Source: Bacillota bacterium (GTDB lineage: Bacteria > Bacillota > Clostridia > Lachnospirales > Lachnospiraceae). From it: a stretch of DNA of 8,124 bases. The position numbers and the translations under genes are program-made. The stretch is taken from positions 1 to 8,124 of the forward strand of contig JAEWWQ010000448.1 in NCBI GenBank assembly GCA_023458855.1, in the 5' to 3' direction. How positions within the stretch are numbered: position 1 is the stretch's first letter; each line of letters begins with the position of its first letter. This document shows, in pieces, positions 1 through 5,928 of this stretch. The notes beneath the pieces are model-generated. The model was given only the letters and a program-made list of their open reading frames with translations, ran no database searches and was not told where the DNA came from.

Positions 1-41
1 ATTTACCTTTGTGTCATGCAGAGGATTAAGGAGGTTTTTCA

Positions 42-2723
42 ATGAATTATGGAAAAAAAGGAGTGCGCAGGAAACAACAGGCACTCAATTCAAAATCAAT
101 AAAAATGAAGAAAATGTTTACGGTAACGCTTTTAAAAGCGCTTCTCGTTGTTTTGTTATCTGTTGGAGTTATTGGTATCTGTGCAGGCATTGGTGTATTC
201 AAAGGCATCATTAGTTCAGCACCTGACATCTCCAATATTGATGTATCCCCATCTGGTTTCTCTACTTTCGTTTACGACTGTGAGGGACACGAAACAGCCA
301 AATTAGTATCTTCCGATTCCAATCGTATTCCGGTTTCCATGGATAAGATTCCGGAAGATCTTGCACATGCTTTTGTTGCAATTGAAGATGAACGTTTTTA
401 TGAGCATAACGGTATTGATATTCAGGGTATCCTCCGTGCTGCCGTTATCGGTATTAAGAATAAGGACTTTTCACAGGGCGCCAGTACAATAACCCAACAG
501 TTATTAAAGAACAATGTTTTCAAAGGCTGGGTCAATGAAAACTCTTTTATGGAAAAGGCAAAGCGAAAGATTCAGGAACAATATCTTGCCCTTGAACTCG
601 AAAAAGTGATGGATAAAGATACGATTCTTGAAAATTATATGAATACTATTAATCTTGGTCAAAATACACTTGGCGTACAGGCAGCTTCTCTTCGTTATTT
701 CAATAAACCTGTTTATGAACTTAATTTGTCAGAGTGTGCTGTTATCGCAAGTATCACACAGAACCCTTCCAAATATAACCCGATTACGCATCCTGACTAT
801 AATGCAGAACGCCGAAAAAAAACGCTCAATAATATGCTGGAGTTAGGATATATCACGCAGGATGAATATGACGAAGCCATCAATGATGACGTATATGACA
901 GGATTCAGACTGTAAATACCGAGACGGAGACCGATTCTGTATATACATACTTTATTGATGAATTGACAGAACAGGTTTTACAGGATCTCATTAATATCAA
1001 GGGATATAACGAAACGCAGGCCTACACGGCTTTATACAGCGGCGGGCTTAGTATTTATACGACACAGGATCCTTCTATCCAGGCCATTTGCGATACTGTT
1101 TATAACGATGAGTCCAACTACCCGGAAAATACAAAATGGTATTTGAATTATTCTCTAAGCATCGAAAAATCAAATGGGGAAACTGAAAATTTCAGCTCTG
1201 AGATGTTTAAGGCCTATTATCAGCAGCAGAACTCCAAATTCAATATGCTTTATTCTTCCCGAGAAGAAGCCGATGCTGCTATTGAAACTTATAAATCATC
1301 TGTGATGGAAGACGGCGATGAAGTACTCGCAGAGACAGTAACTCTCACTCCTCAGCCACAAGTATCCCTTACCATTGAAGATCAAAGCACGGGACATATT
1401 GTTGCTATGGTGGGTGGACGTGGTACCAAAGAAGGAAGCCGCACATTGAACCGTGCTACCAACACGACCAGACAACCCGGATCCTGTTTTAAAGTTGTAT
1501 CTACTTATGCGCCTGCACTGGACAGCGCAGGATTAACACTTGCTACTGTATTTACAGACGCTCCCTACAACTATGAAAACGGGCGCCCTGTTTCCAACTG
1601 GTACAGCAGCGGTTACAAGGGAATCTGTTCTCTCCGCTATGGTATTGAACAGTCGCTTAATATCATTGCTGTAAAGACTTTAACTACTATTACGCCACAA
1701 TTAGGTTTTGATTATCTTGAAAATTTTGGCTTTTCAACATTGGTCGCAAGGCGTACAGAATCTGATGGACGCGTTGTCTCTGATATTGGTCAGCCTCTGG
1801 CACTTGGCGGTATCACTGACGGTGTTACCAATATGGAGTTAAATGCCGCATATGCTACAATTGCAAACAGCGGAACTTATATCAAACCTACTCTCTATAC
1901 TAAGATTGTGGACCACGATGGCAATGTATTGATAGATAACACACAGCCGGAATCACATCAGGTCATCAAGGAAACAACTGCCTTTTTATTAACAGACGCT
2001 ATGGTCGATGTTGTTACTAAAGGAACCGGTGCAAGTGTTAATTTTGGTGGTATGGCTATTGCCGGCAAGACAGGTACTACCTCAGATTACAAAGATGTAT
2101 GGTTCAGCGGATATACACCTTATTATACTGCTACAACATGGGCCGGATATGATAACAATGCAAATCTTTCCGGAACTGAAAAAAATCTTGCAAAAACAAT
2201 GTGGAAGAATGTAATGTCCCAGATTCATGCTGACTTACCGAATAAATCATTTACAGTACCAAGCGGAATCGTACAGGCAACCGTATGTGCAAAATCAGGT
2301 AAATTACCAATTGCCGGTTTATGTGATGCTGATTTAAAGACGGAATACTTTGCCGACGGTACCGTTCCTACAGAAAGTTGTGATGTCCATTATCAAGGTA
2401 TGGTTTGTCTCTACAGCGGACTTCCTGCCAGCGATAAATGTCCATTCAAAGTATCTCAGGCTTTAGAATTAACACCTTCTCTGGATGCAGCATTATCCGG
2501 CTCTACTACTGCGACTACTCCTGACACGGAAACTGATTCCACACAGATGTGTCCTCATAATGACGCATTCTTCCAGCAACCGAACGCTGATGCCATTATT
2601 CAGCAGCAGGCCCTGGAATTACAGCAGAGGCAGGCTGCAAATGCTGCTGCCGCAGCAGCTGCAGCAGCTACTACAACGGTTCCGCAGGAAAATACGGATA
2701 CTACGACTACACCAGTTCAATAA
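42..2723 (+). CDS. Class A penicillin-binding protein (PBP1A family; transglycosylase/transpeptidase)
   Basis: This 893-residue bifunctional peptidoglycan synthase polymerises lipid II into glycan strands and cross-links them on the outer face of the membrane. It has a basic cytoplasmic N-terminus and one membrane anchor at about residues 26-58. The GT51 domain (about 90-265) shows the catalytic-Glu motif EDERFYEHNG (E115), GASTITQQ (146-153) and ILENYMN (195-201). The transpeptidase domain (about 440-720) has all three penicillin-binding motifs: SCFK (S481 nucleophile, K484), SLN (538-540) and KTGT (676-679). The tail from 740 has six Cys (749, 761, 780, 789, 800, 837) and then a Gln/Ala/Thr-rich end with nine Ala in a row. 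Length is normal for Firmicute PBP1 proteins. The start follows AAGGAGG at 28-34 with a 7-base gap. All catalytic motifs are intact, so it should be active. The promoter is not visible because only 41 bases precede it. Confidence 0.96.
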   Translation: MNYGKKGVRRKQQALNSKSIKMKKMFTVTLLKALLVVLLSVGVIGICAGIGVFKGIISSAPDISNIDVSPSGFSTFVYDCEGHETAKLVSSDSNRIPVSMDKIPEDLAHAFVAIEDERFYEHNGIDIQGILRAAVIGIKNKDFSQGASTITQQLLKNNVFKGWVNENSFMEKAKRKIQEQYLALELEKVMDKDTILENYMNTINLGQNTLGVQAASLRYFNKPVYELNLSECAVIASITQNPSKYNPITHPDYNAERRKKTLNNMLELGYITQDEYDEAINDDVYDRIQTVNTETETDSVYTYFIDELTEQVLQDLINIKGYNETQAYTALYSGGLSIYTTQDPSIQAICDTVYNDESNYPENTKWYLNYSLSIEKSNGETENFSSEMFKAYYQQQNSKFNMLYSSREEADAAIETYKSSVMEDGDEVLAETVTLTPQPQVSLTIEDQSTGHIVAMVGGRGTKEGSRTLNRATNTTRQPGSCFKVVSTYAPALDSAGLTLATVFTDAPYNYENGRPVSNWYSSGYKGICSLRYGIEQSLNIIAVKTLTTITPQLGFDYLENFGFSTLVARRTESDGRVVSDIGQPLALGGITDGVTNMELNAAYATIANSGTYIKPTLYTKIVDHDGNVLIDNTQPESHQVIKETTAFLLTDAMVDVVTKGTGASVNFGGMAIAGKTGTTSDYKDVWFSGYTPYYTATTWAGYDNNANLSGTEKNLAKTMWKNVMSQIHADLPNKSFTVPSGIVQATVCAKSGKLPIAGLCDADLKTEYFADGTVPTESCDVHYQGMVCLYSGLPASDKCPFKVSQALELTPSLDAALSGSTTATTPDTETDSTQMCPHNDAFFQQPNADAIIQQQALELQQRQAANAAAAAAAAATTTVPQENTDTTTTPVQ
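2643..2669 (+). repeat. GCN microsatellite-like poly-Ala run in the PBP tail
   Basis: Nine consecutive alanine codons, mixing GCT, GCC and GCA, lie in the low-complexity C-terminal tail of the PBP. They are preceded by CAG-rich glutamine codons and followed by Thr codons. The mixed codons argue against a recent pure-trinucleotide expansion, but near-identical GCAGCAGCT units could still slip. The tail would be an extracellular flexible extension. Confidence 0.6.
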
Positions 2724-2744
2724 TTTCTAAAAACAGCTAAAAAT

Positions 2745-2791
2745 ATAAATATCGGCATATAAACATTCTTGCGTTGTATGCCGATATTTAT
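2745..2791 (+). terminator. Hairpin terminator after the PBP gene
   Basis: TAAATATCGGCATA (2746-2759) and TATGCCGATATTTA (2777-2790) form a perfect 14-bp stem, extended by an outer A-T pair, with a 17-base loop. It starts 22 bases after the PBP stop. The following TTATATT is a poor U-tract, so termination may be partial or the hairpin may mainly protect the 3' end. Confidence 0.6.
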
Positions 2792-2797
2792 TATATT
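2769..2797 (+). promoter_or_regulatory. Possible promoter for the FliD-like gene
   Basis: TTGCGT (2769-2774) and TATATT (2792-2797) are separated by exactly 17 bases. The -10 matches 5 of 6 consensus positions, but the -35 matches only the TTG half. It lies inside the loop and right arm of the preceding hairpin and would start transcription near 2804, about 54 bases before the start codon. It is weak and is the best sigma-A-like candidate seen in this gap. Confidence 0.28.
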
Positions 2798-2843
2798 AAA
2801 GTAAACTATTCTATTGAACCATTGGCAGGATGCCGCCACAATC

Positions 2844-2850
2844 AAAGGAG
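2844..2850 (+). promoter_or_regulatory. Ribosome binding site that fixes the start at 2858
   Basis: AAAGGAG, followed by TGAT, closely matches the anti-Shine-Dalgarno complement and lies 7 bases before the ATG at 2858. The in-frame ATG at 2774 lies in the terminator hairpin loop and has no Shine-Dalgarno sequence, so the shorter protein is chosen. Confidence 0.85.
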
Positions 2851-2857
2851 TGATATC

Positions 2858-3610
2858 ATGAGTATTAATCTAAATTTAGACTATTCCACACTATTTTCCA
2901 GTCTATCTTCTTCGACTTCATCAAGTACCTCCAATACTTCTCTTTCTTCAATTGACTTATCCGATTATGCCAGTATTAAGAACGGAAGTTATTACCAGTT
3001 ATTGAAAGCATATTACGCTAAGAATAGTGCATCCGGGAGTTCCTCCTCGTCAGGTTCTTCCGAAGATTCGGCTTCTACACTTGCTACCGTACAGACTGAT
3101 TCCGATTCTTTAAAAGATTCTGCTGATAAACTGATCAAAACAGGGACAGATTCCCTTTTTAATAAAAAGAATATTACTACAACAAACTCCGATGGTACTA
3201 CATCGACCACTTATGATTATGATATCGATGCTATCTATAAGGGAGTCAGGTCTTTTGTAGACGATTACAATTCCATGCTGGATTCCGGAAGTAATTCTTC
3301 AAACAAAAATGTATTAAGTCAAACGTTAACTATGACAAATACTACAAAAGCATATTCTAACTTATTATCTGCGGTTGGAATTACAGTTGGTTCGGACAAT
3401 AAATTATCCATTGATGAGGATGCCTTTAAAGCTTCCAATGTATCAAGTATTAAATCGCTTTTTAACGGAAATAGTTCTTATGCCTATAGTATCTCCGCCA
3501 AAGCCTCACAAATTAATTACTATGCAAGTACTGCAAACAGTACCTACGATATTACAGGAAACTTAACAGGTTCTTCCTCTTCCGGTTCTCTTTACAGCAG
3601 CTACTTCTAA
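2858..3610 (+). CDS. Ser-rich protein with FliD C-terminal-like segment (hypothetical)
   Basis: This 250-residue protein has no signal peptide, no membrane segment and no cysteine. The N-terminal third is Ser/Thr-rich low complexity (10-31 and 57-75), split by the Tyr-rich NGSYYQLLKAYYAKN (42-56). The C-terminal half resembles the C-terminal domain of the flagellar cap protein FliD: YKGVRSFVDDYNSML (127-141), a Gln/Thr helix (153-170), then VGITVGSDNKLSIDEDAFK (173-191) and IKSLFNG (198-204). FliD proteins are usually 400 residues or more, so this is much shorter and the FliD N-terminal region is not recognisable. No flagellar gene is nearby. It may be a secreted or surface filament-like protein, or an export substrate of the flagellar apparatus; this role is inferred. 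It appears monocistronic, between two hairpins. I recognise the resemblance but not a named gene. Confidence 0.85.
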   Translation: MSINLNLDYSTLFSSLSSSTSSSTSNTSLSSIDLSDYASIKNGSYYQLLKAYYAKNSASGSSSSSGSSEDSASTLATVQTDSDSLKDSADKLIKTGTDSLFNKKNITTTNSDGTTSTTYDYDIDAIYKGVRSFVDDYNSMLDSGSNSSNKNVLSQTLTMTNTTKAYSNLLSAVGITVGSDNKLSIDEDAFKASNVSSIKSLFNGNSSYAYSISAKASQINYYASTANSTYDITGNLTGSSSSGSLYSSYF

Positions 3611-3618
3611 GATTTTAT

Positions 3619-3670
3619 GCTGTGTATCAATTAATATTTTTTTAAACGGATACACAGCTTTTCTTTTTTT
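3619..3670 (+). terminator. Intrinsic terminator of the FliD-like gene, overlapping the convergent gene end
   Basis: GCTGTGTATC (3619-3628) and GATACACAGC (3649-3658) form a perfect 10-bp stem with a 20-base AT-rich loop. A T-rich tract follows, TTTTC and then seven T, to 3670. It starts 8 bases after the FliD-like stop. The loop contains the stop codon of the opposing S4-domain gene, and the right arm lies in its last codons. On the minus strand the tail after the stem is poor (ATAAAATC), so it works best for + transcripts. Confidence 0.85.
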
Positions 3671-4383
3671 GTTTCATAGGCAATGCCTTCATACACCATC
3701 TTTCCAAATCCACGGACTGCAATTATATCCTCTTTTTTTAAACCGTAGGTATTGTTCTCACAAAGTTTTGCATTCACAAATACCTTTTTCTCTTGAAATA
3801 ACTGCATACTCTGACTTCTGGACATATGAAGCACCTTAGACAATACCGCATCGATCCGCTCCGATGCCACGACTGCCTCCAGTTCGGTGAAAGCGTGAAA
3901 CACTTCTTCCGGAAGCTTCTGTACGATGCTGCACTTCATATGTGTATGTCTGACTTTGTCTAAATTATCCATGATAAATGGAGCCATCTTCTCAAGACAG
4001 AAAATATATGCAGACTGTTTCTGTACTACGATATCCCCTATTGTATTGCGTTCAATTCCGAGATTCATCAAGGCTCCCAAAAAATCCCTGTGTGAAAATT
4101 CATCCGCGAACTTCTTAATCAATGGTTCCGCAAGAACACAGCAAATCGGAAATTCCATCTCATATCCAAGCATCTTTTCAGAGCCAAATCGTACTACCTG
4201 CCGTTCACTGCCTTCATATCCCCCGGAAAGAGCATAGGGTACATAAGAAAATTCTTTGGCATACATTGCCAGTGTCGATAGTTCCATTGCGTTCAAAAAT
4301 CCCGTAAAGGTATATTGATTATGCTCATATGCCCTGTTCGCCAGATCACGCAACCTGTTTTTTAATAATATATCTTCCTGCAT
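3631..4383 (-). CDS. ylmH: YlmH-like S4-domain RNA-binding protein
   Basis: This 250-residue cytoplasmic protein matches the YlmH family. The N-terminal part has FTGFLNAMELSTLA (26-39) and GGYEGSERQVVRFG (54-67). The middle carries HRDFLGALMNLGIERNTIGDIVV (98-120) and an Asp/Lys-rich link to KVRHTHMK. A C-terminal S4 domain runs from about 175 to 235 (RIDAVLSKVLHMSRSQ, then KKVFVNAK). S4 domains bind structured RNA, and YlmH proteins are linked to the large ribosomal subunit and to rescue of stalled peptidyl-tRNA; that role is family knowledge. The start at 4383 is set by AGGAG 5 bases upstream. An upstream in-frame ATG at 4476 would overlap the preceding gene by 74 bases and adds a segment unlike the family. 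It is the second gene of an operon, 19 bases after the epimerase stop. Confidence 0.9.
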   Translation of the reverse strand: MQEDILLKNRLRDLANRAYEHNQYTFTGFLNAMELSTLAMYAKEFSYVPYALSGGYEGSERQVVRFGSEKMLGYEMEFPICCVLAEPLIKKFADEFSHRDFLGALMNLGIERNTIGDIVVQKQSAYIFCLEKMAPFIMDNLDKVRHTHMKCSIVQKLPEEVFHAFTELEAVVASERIDAVLSKVLHMSRSQSMQLFQEKKVFVNAKLCENNTYGLKKEDIIAVRGFGKMVYEGIAYETKKEKLCIRLKKY

Positions 4384-4388
4384 TTTAT

Positions 4389-4393
4389 CTCCT
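4389..4393 (-). promoter_or_regulatory. Ribosome binding site that fixes the ylmH-like start
   Basis: On the minus strand AGGAG lies 5 bases before the ATG at 4383, inside the 19-base gap between the two operon genes. No comparable site precedes the in-frame ATG at 4476. Confidence 0.8.
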
Positions 4394-4402
4394 GCCTTCA
4401 CA

Positions 4403-5428
4403 TTAGGACAGTATCTGTAATACTGATTTCTGCGCAGACTCCAGTGCTCCGATAACATAATCGCACCATGCATCAAACTCCGGATCTTCCTTCCGGCACT
4501 CCGGATGCGTCATGATATAGGCGATGCTTTCTCTGGCACCCTGGTCAAATCGCTTCGTTGCCACAAAATCAGGTACTAATCTTTTTAGTTTTGCATTATC
4601 AAATACAACTGTATTGGCCTTATCTCCAATCAATCCACCCTCTACGTCATAATGACTGGATGCTGCCAAGAATTCTGATGACACATGGATCGCACGAAGC
4701 GGGACCTGCAATGCATCTGCTACCGTTTGATAGATTTGATTCCAGGTCAGGCTCTCATCGCTCGTAATCTGCACTGCTTCACCAAGGGCATGAATATTGC
4801 CCATCAGTCCAATAAATCCTTTCGCAAAGTCACTGTTATGAGTTACCGTCCACAATGAGGTCCCATCTCCATGGATAATAACCTTCTTTCCTTCCAACAT
4901 TCTCTTTATATTCTGAAAACTTCCATTATCGCCATGCAGACCTAATGGAATCGTACGTTCATCATATGTATGGCTTGGTCTGACAATTGTAATTGGGAAT
5001 CCTTCTTCTCTATATTTATCCATCAAGAAGTTTTCACAAGCAATCTTATTTCTTGAATATTCCCAATGCGGATTCGAAAGTGGTGTTCCCTCTGTAATGC
5101 GGTAATCTGATAACGGTTTCTGGTATGCGGAAGCTGAACTGATAAAAATGTATTGCTTTGTTTTTCCGTTAAATAAATGATAATCCCGCTCTACCTGTTC
5201 CGGTGTAAAAGCAATAAAATCAGCCACTACATCAAATTCTTTATCTGCTATCAGTTCCTGTACTTTTTCTTCTTTATTGATATCACAAATCAGGGCATGT
5301 GCCCCTTCCGGGATTGCAGTGCTCCGATTTCCCCGATTTAATAGATACAGTTCATTTCCCTGTTCTACAAAAGCCTTCGTAATTGCCATACTGATAGTTC
5401 CCGTTCCCCCGATAAACAATGCTTTCAT
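4403..5428 (-). CDS. NAD-dependent epimerase/dehydratase family protein (extended SDR, CSP41-like)
   Basis: This 341-residue extended short-chain dehydrogenase/reductase has an N-terminal Rossmann fold with GGTGTIS (7-13) for NAD(P) binding and NRG (31-33) after beta-2. The catalytic region has the Ser motif ISSASAY (96-102) and YSRNK (124-128), the YxxxK pair; Tyr124 and Lys128 are intact. VRPSHTYDERTIP (149-161) and GDGTSLWTVTHNSDFAKG (187-204) are typical of the C-terminal substrate-binding part. The pattern is closest to the nucleotide-sugar epimerase-like group that includes chloroplast CSP41 RNA-binding proteins. The substrate cannot be told from sequence. Pairing with an RNA-binding S4 gene makes an RNA link conceivable, but sugar-nucleotide or other redox chemistry is equally open. 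AGGGAGG lies 7 bases before the start. It is first in a two-gene operon. Confidence 0.92.
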   Translation of the reverse strand: MKALFIGGTGTISMAITKAFVEQGNELYLLNRGNRSTAIPEGAHALICDINKEEKVQELIADKEFDVVADFIAFTPEQVERDYHLFNGKTKQYIFISSASAYQKPLSDYRITEGTPLSNPHWEYSRNKIACENFLMDKYREEGFPITIVRPSHTYDERTIPLGLHGDNGSFQNIKRMLEGKKVIIHGDGTSLWTVTHNSDFAKGFIGLMGNIHALGEAVQITSDESLTWNQIYQTVADALQVPLRAIHVSSEFLAASSHYDVEGGLIGDKANTVVFDNAKLKRLVPDFVATKRFDQGARESIAYIMTHPECRKEDPEFDAWCDYVIGALESAQKSVLQILS

Positions 5429-5473
5429 TTTAATACCTCCCTACCCGATACTTTTTTGCTTCCTTTTCTTCTT

Positions 5474-5502
5474 ATTCTAGCAAATTGTTTTCCTTGCCAC
5501 AA
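5474..5502 (-). promoter_or_regulatory. Sigma-A-type promoter of the epimerase-ylmH operon
   Basis: On the minus strand, TTGTGG (5502-5497) and TAGAAT (5479-5474) are 17 bases apart. A TGC directly before the -10 makes it an extended -10 promoter. Transcription would start near 5467, giving a leader of about 40 bases before the ATG at 5428. It is back to back with the tRNA promoter. Confidence 0.6.
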
Positions 5503-5529
5503 CTTTTTTATTTCAGTTCCTTTAAATGA

Positions 5530-5558
5530 TTGACAAACACCTTATTCCTTGCTACAAT
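5530..5558 (+). promoter_or_regulatory. Strong sigma-A promoter of the tRNA-Thr gene
   Basis: TTGACA (5530-5535) is a perfect -35, and TACAAT (5553-5558) a 5-of-6 -10, with a 17-base spacer. The expected start near 5565 is about 28 bases before the mature tRNA end. This is the best promoter in the window. Confidence 0.88.
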
Positions 5559-5592
5559 ATTTTTCGGTGACTGTATTATGTCTGTCACGTAA

Positions 5593-5665
5593 GCTGGCAT
5601 GGCACAGATGGTAGCGCGCAACATTGGTAGTGTTGAGGTCACGGGTTCGATTCCCGTTGCTAGCT
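5593..5665 (+). tRNA. tRNA-Thr (anticodon GGT)
   Basis: The 73 bases fold exactly to canonical numbering. The acceptor stem is GCTGGCA with TGCTAGC, including one G-T pair at 4-69, and U8 is present. The D loop is AGATGGTA with A14, G15, G18, G19 and A21. The anticodon stem is CAACA/TGTTG around loop TTGGTAG, so the anticodon is GGT at 5626-5628 and reads ACC/ACU. The variable loop is AGGTC, and the T arm is ACGGG-TTCGATT-CCCGT. G1-C72, C2-G71 and the G35-U36 anticodon fit threonine identity, and T73 is a common Gram-positive Thr discriminator. Oddities are an A12/C23 mismatch in the D stem and no encoded CCA (TGT follows). It has its own promoter and terminator. Confidence 0.88.
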
Positions 5666-5671
5666 TGTTTG

Positions 5672-5718
5672 AAAATGGCTATAAACGTTGATTTTACGGC
5701 GTTTGTAGCTATTTTTTT
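5672..5718 (+). terminator. Intrinsic terminator of the tRNA-Thr unit
   Basis: ATGGCTATAAACG (5675-5687) pairs with CGTTTGTAGCTAT (5700-5712) over 13 bp with two G-U pairs and a 12-base loop, followed by seven T (5712-5718). The A run before the stem can pair with the T run and lengthen it. It starts 7-10 bases after the tRNA, so the tRNA forms a closed single-gene transcript. Confidence 0.92.
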
Positions 5719-5850
5719 ATTATTTCCACCAAAACCATTTTGTGCCGGGAAATTTATTTCAATAAGAATAAAATTTGTTTTTTCTTTATTATCTTTTAGT
5801 TTATATATAAATTAACTCTAATCCTAAATAAAAAATTAGATATCGGGTAT

Positions 5851-5856
5851 TATAAT
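5851..5856 (+). promoter_or_regulatory. Candidate -10 box of the DUF2892 gene
   Basis: A perfect TATAAT lies 78 bases before the chosen start codon and would start transcription around 5863. The -35 position (about 5828-5833, ATAAAA) is a poor match, so the promoter may need an activator or use another sigma factor. Confidence 0.4.
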
Positions 5857-5872
5857 ATTATCAAAAACAAGA

Positions 5873-5892
5873 TGAATCGGCAAGCCGATTCA
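5873..5892 (+). promoter_or_regulatory. 20-base perfect palindrome, possible operator or leader hairpin
   Basis: TGAATCGGCAAGCCGATTCA is a 9-bp perfect inverted repeat around AA. It lies just downstream of the expected transcription start and 36 bases before the start codon of the membrane protein gene. Its G+C content stands out in an AT-rich leader. It fits a dimeric repressor operator; as RNA it could form a short stem with a CAAG loop. No T-run follows, so it is not a terminator. Confidence 0.5.
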
Positions 5893-5912
5893 CTTGTCAT
5901 GAATTATAAGAA

Positions 5913-5918
5913 AAAGGA
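5913..5918 (+). promoter_or_regulatory. Ribosome binding site that decides the DUF2892 start
   Basis: AAAGGA lies 10 bases before the ATG at 5929, slightly long but usable. The two upstream in-frame ATGs, at 5872 (at the edge of the palindrome) and 5899, have no Shine-Dalgarno sequence, so 5929 is preferred. Confidence 0.6.
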
Positions 5919-5928
5919 TGATTATATT

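Larger units (their letters stand above)
5719..5928 (+). other. AT-rich leader before the DUF2892 gene
   Basis: This stretch of about 210 bases holds no credible gene. It contains an all-A/T imperfect inverted repeat (about 5750-5776) followed by a T-rich run, which could be a weak second terminator. It also has a short inverted repeat TCTAAT/ATTAGA (5817-5822, 5835-5840), a TATAAT box and the palindrome listed separately. It is the upstream regulatory region of the 5929 gene. Confidence 0.6.

Noticed and set aside
1..41. Small coding sequence from 11 overlapping the PBP start
   Set aside because: It has no ribosome binding site and is out of frame with the PBP gene, whose start is strongly supported.
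2797..2823. Sigma-28 (flagellar) promoter before the FliD-like gene
   Set aside because: TAAA is present at 2797-2800, but the bases 15 further on (GAACCATT) do not match GCCGATAA, so flagellar sigma control is not supported.
3926..4237. 103-codon + strand frame opposite the ylmH-like gene
   Set aside because: It is antisense to a well-supported gene, has no Shine-Dalgarno sequence, and its protein resembles no family.
5593..5665. tRNA as an integration site for a mobile element
   Set aside because: No integrase gene and no repeated copy of the tRNA 3' end were seen in the window.
5624..5815. Open reading frame of 63 codons starting within the tRNA
   Set aside because: It starts in the tRNA anticodon arm, runs through the terminator and AT-rich leader, and has no ribosome binding site.
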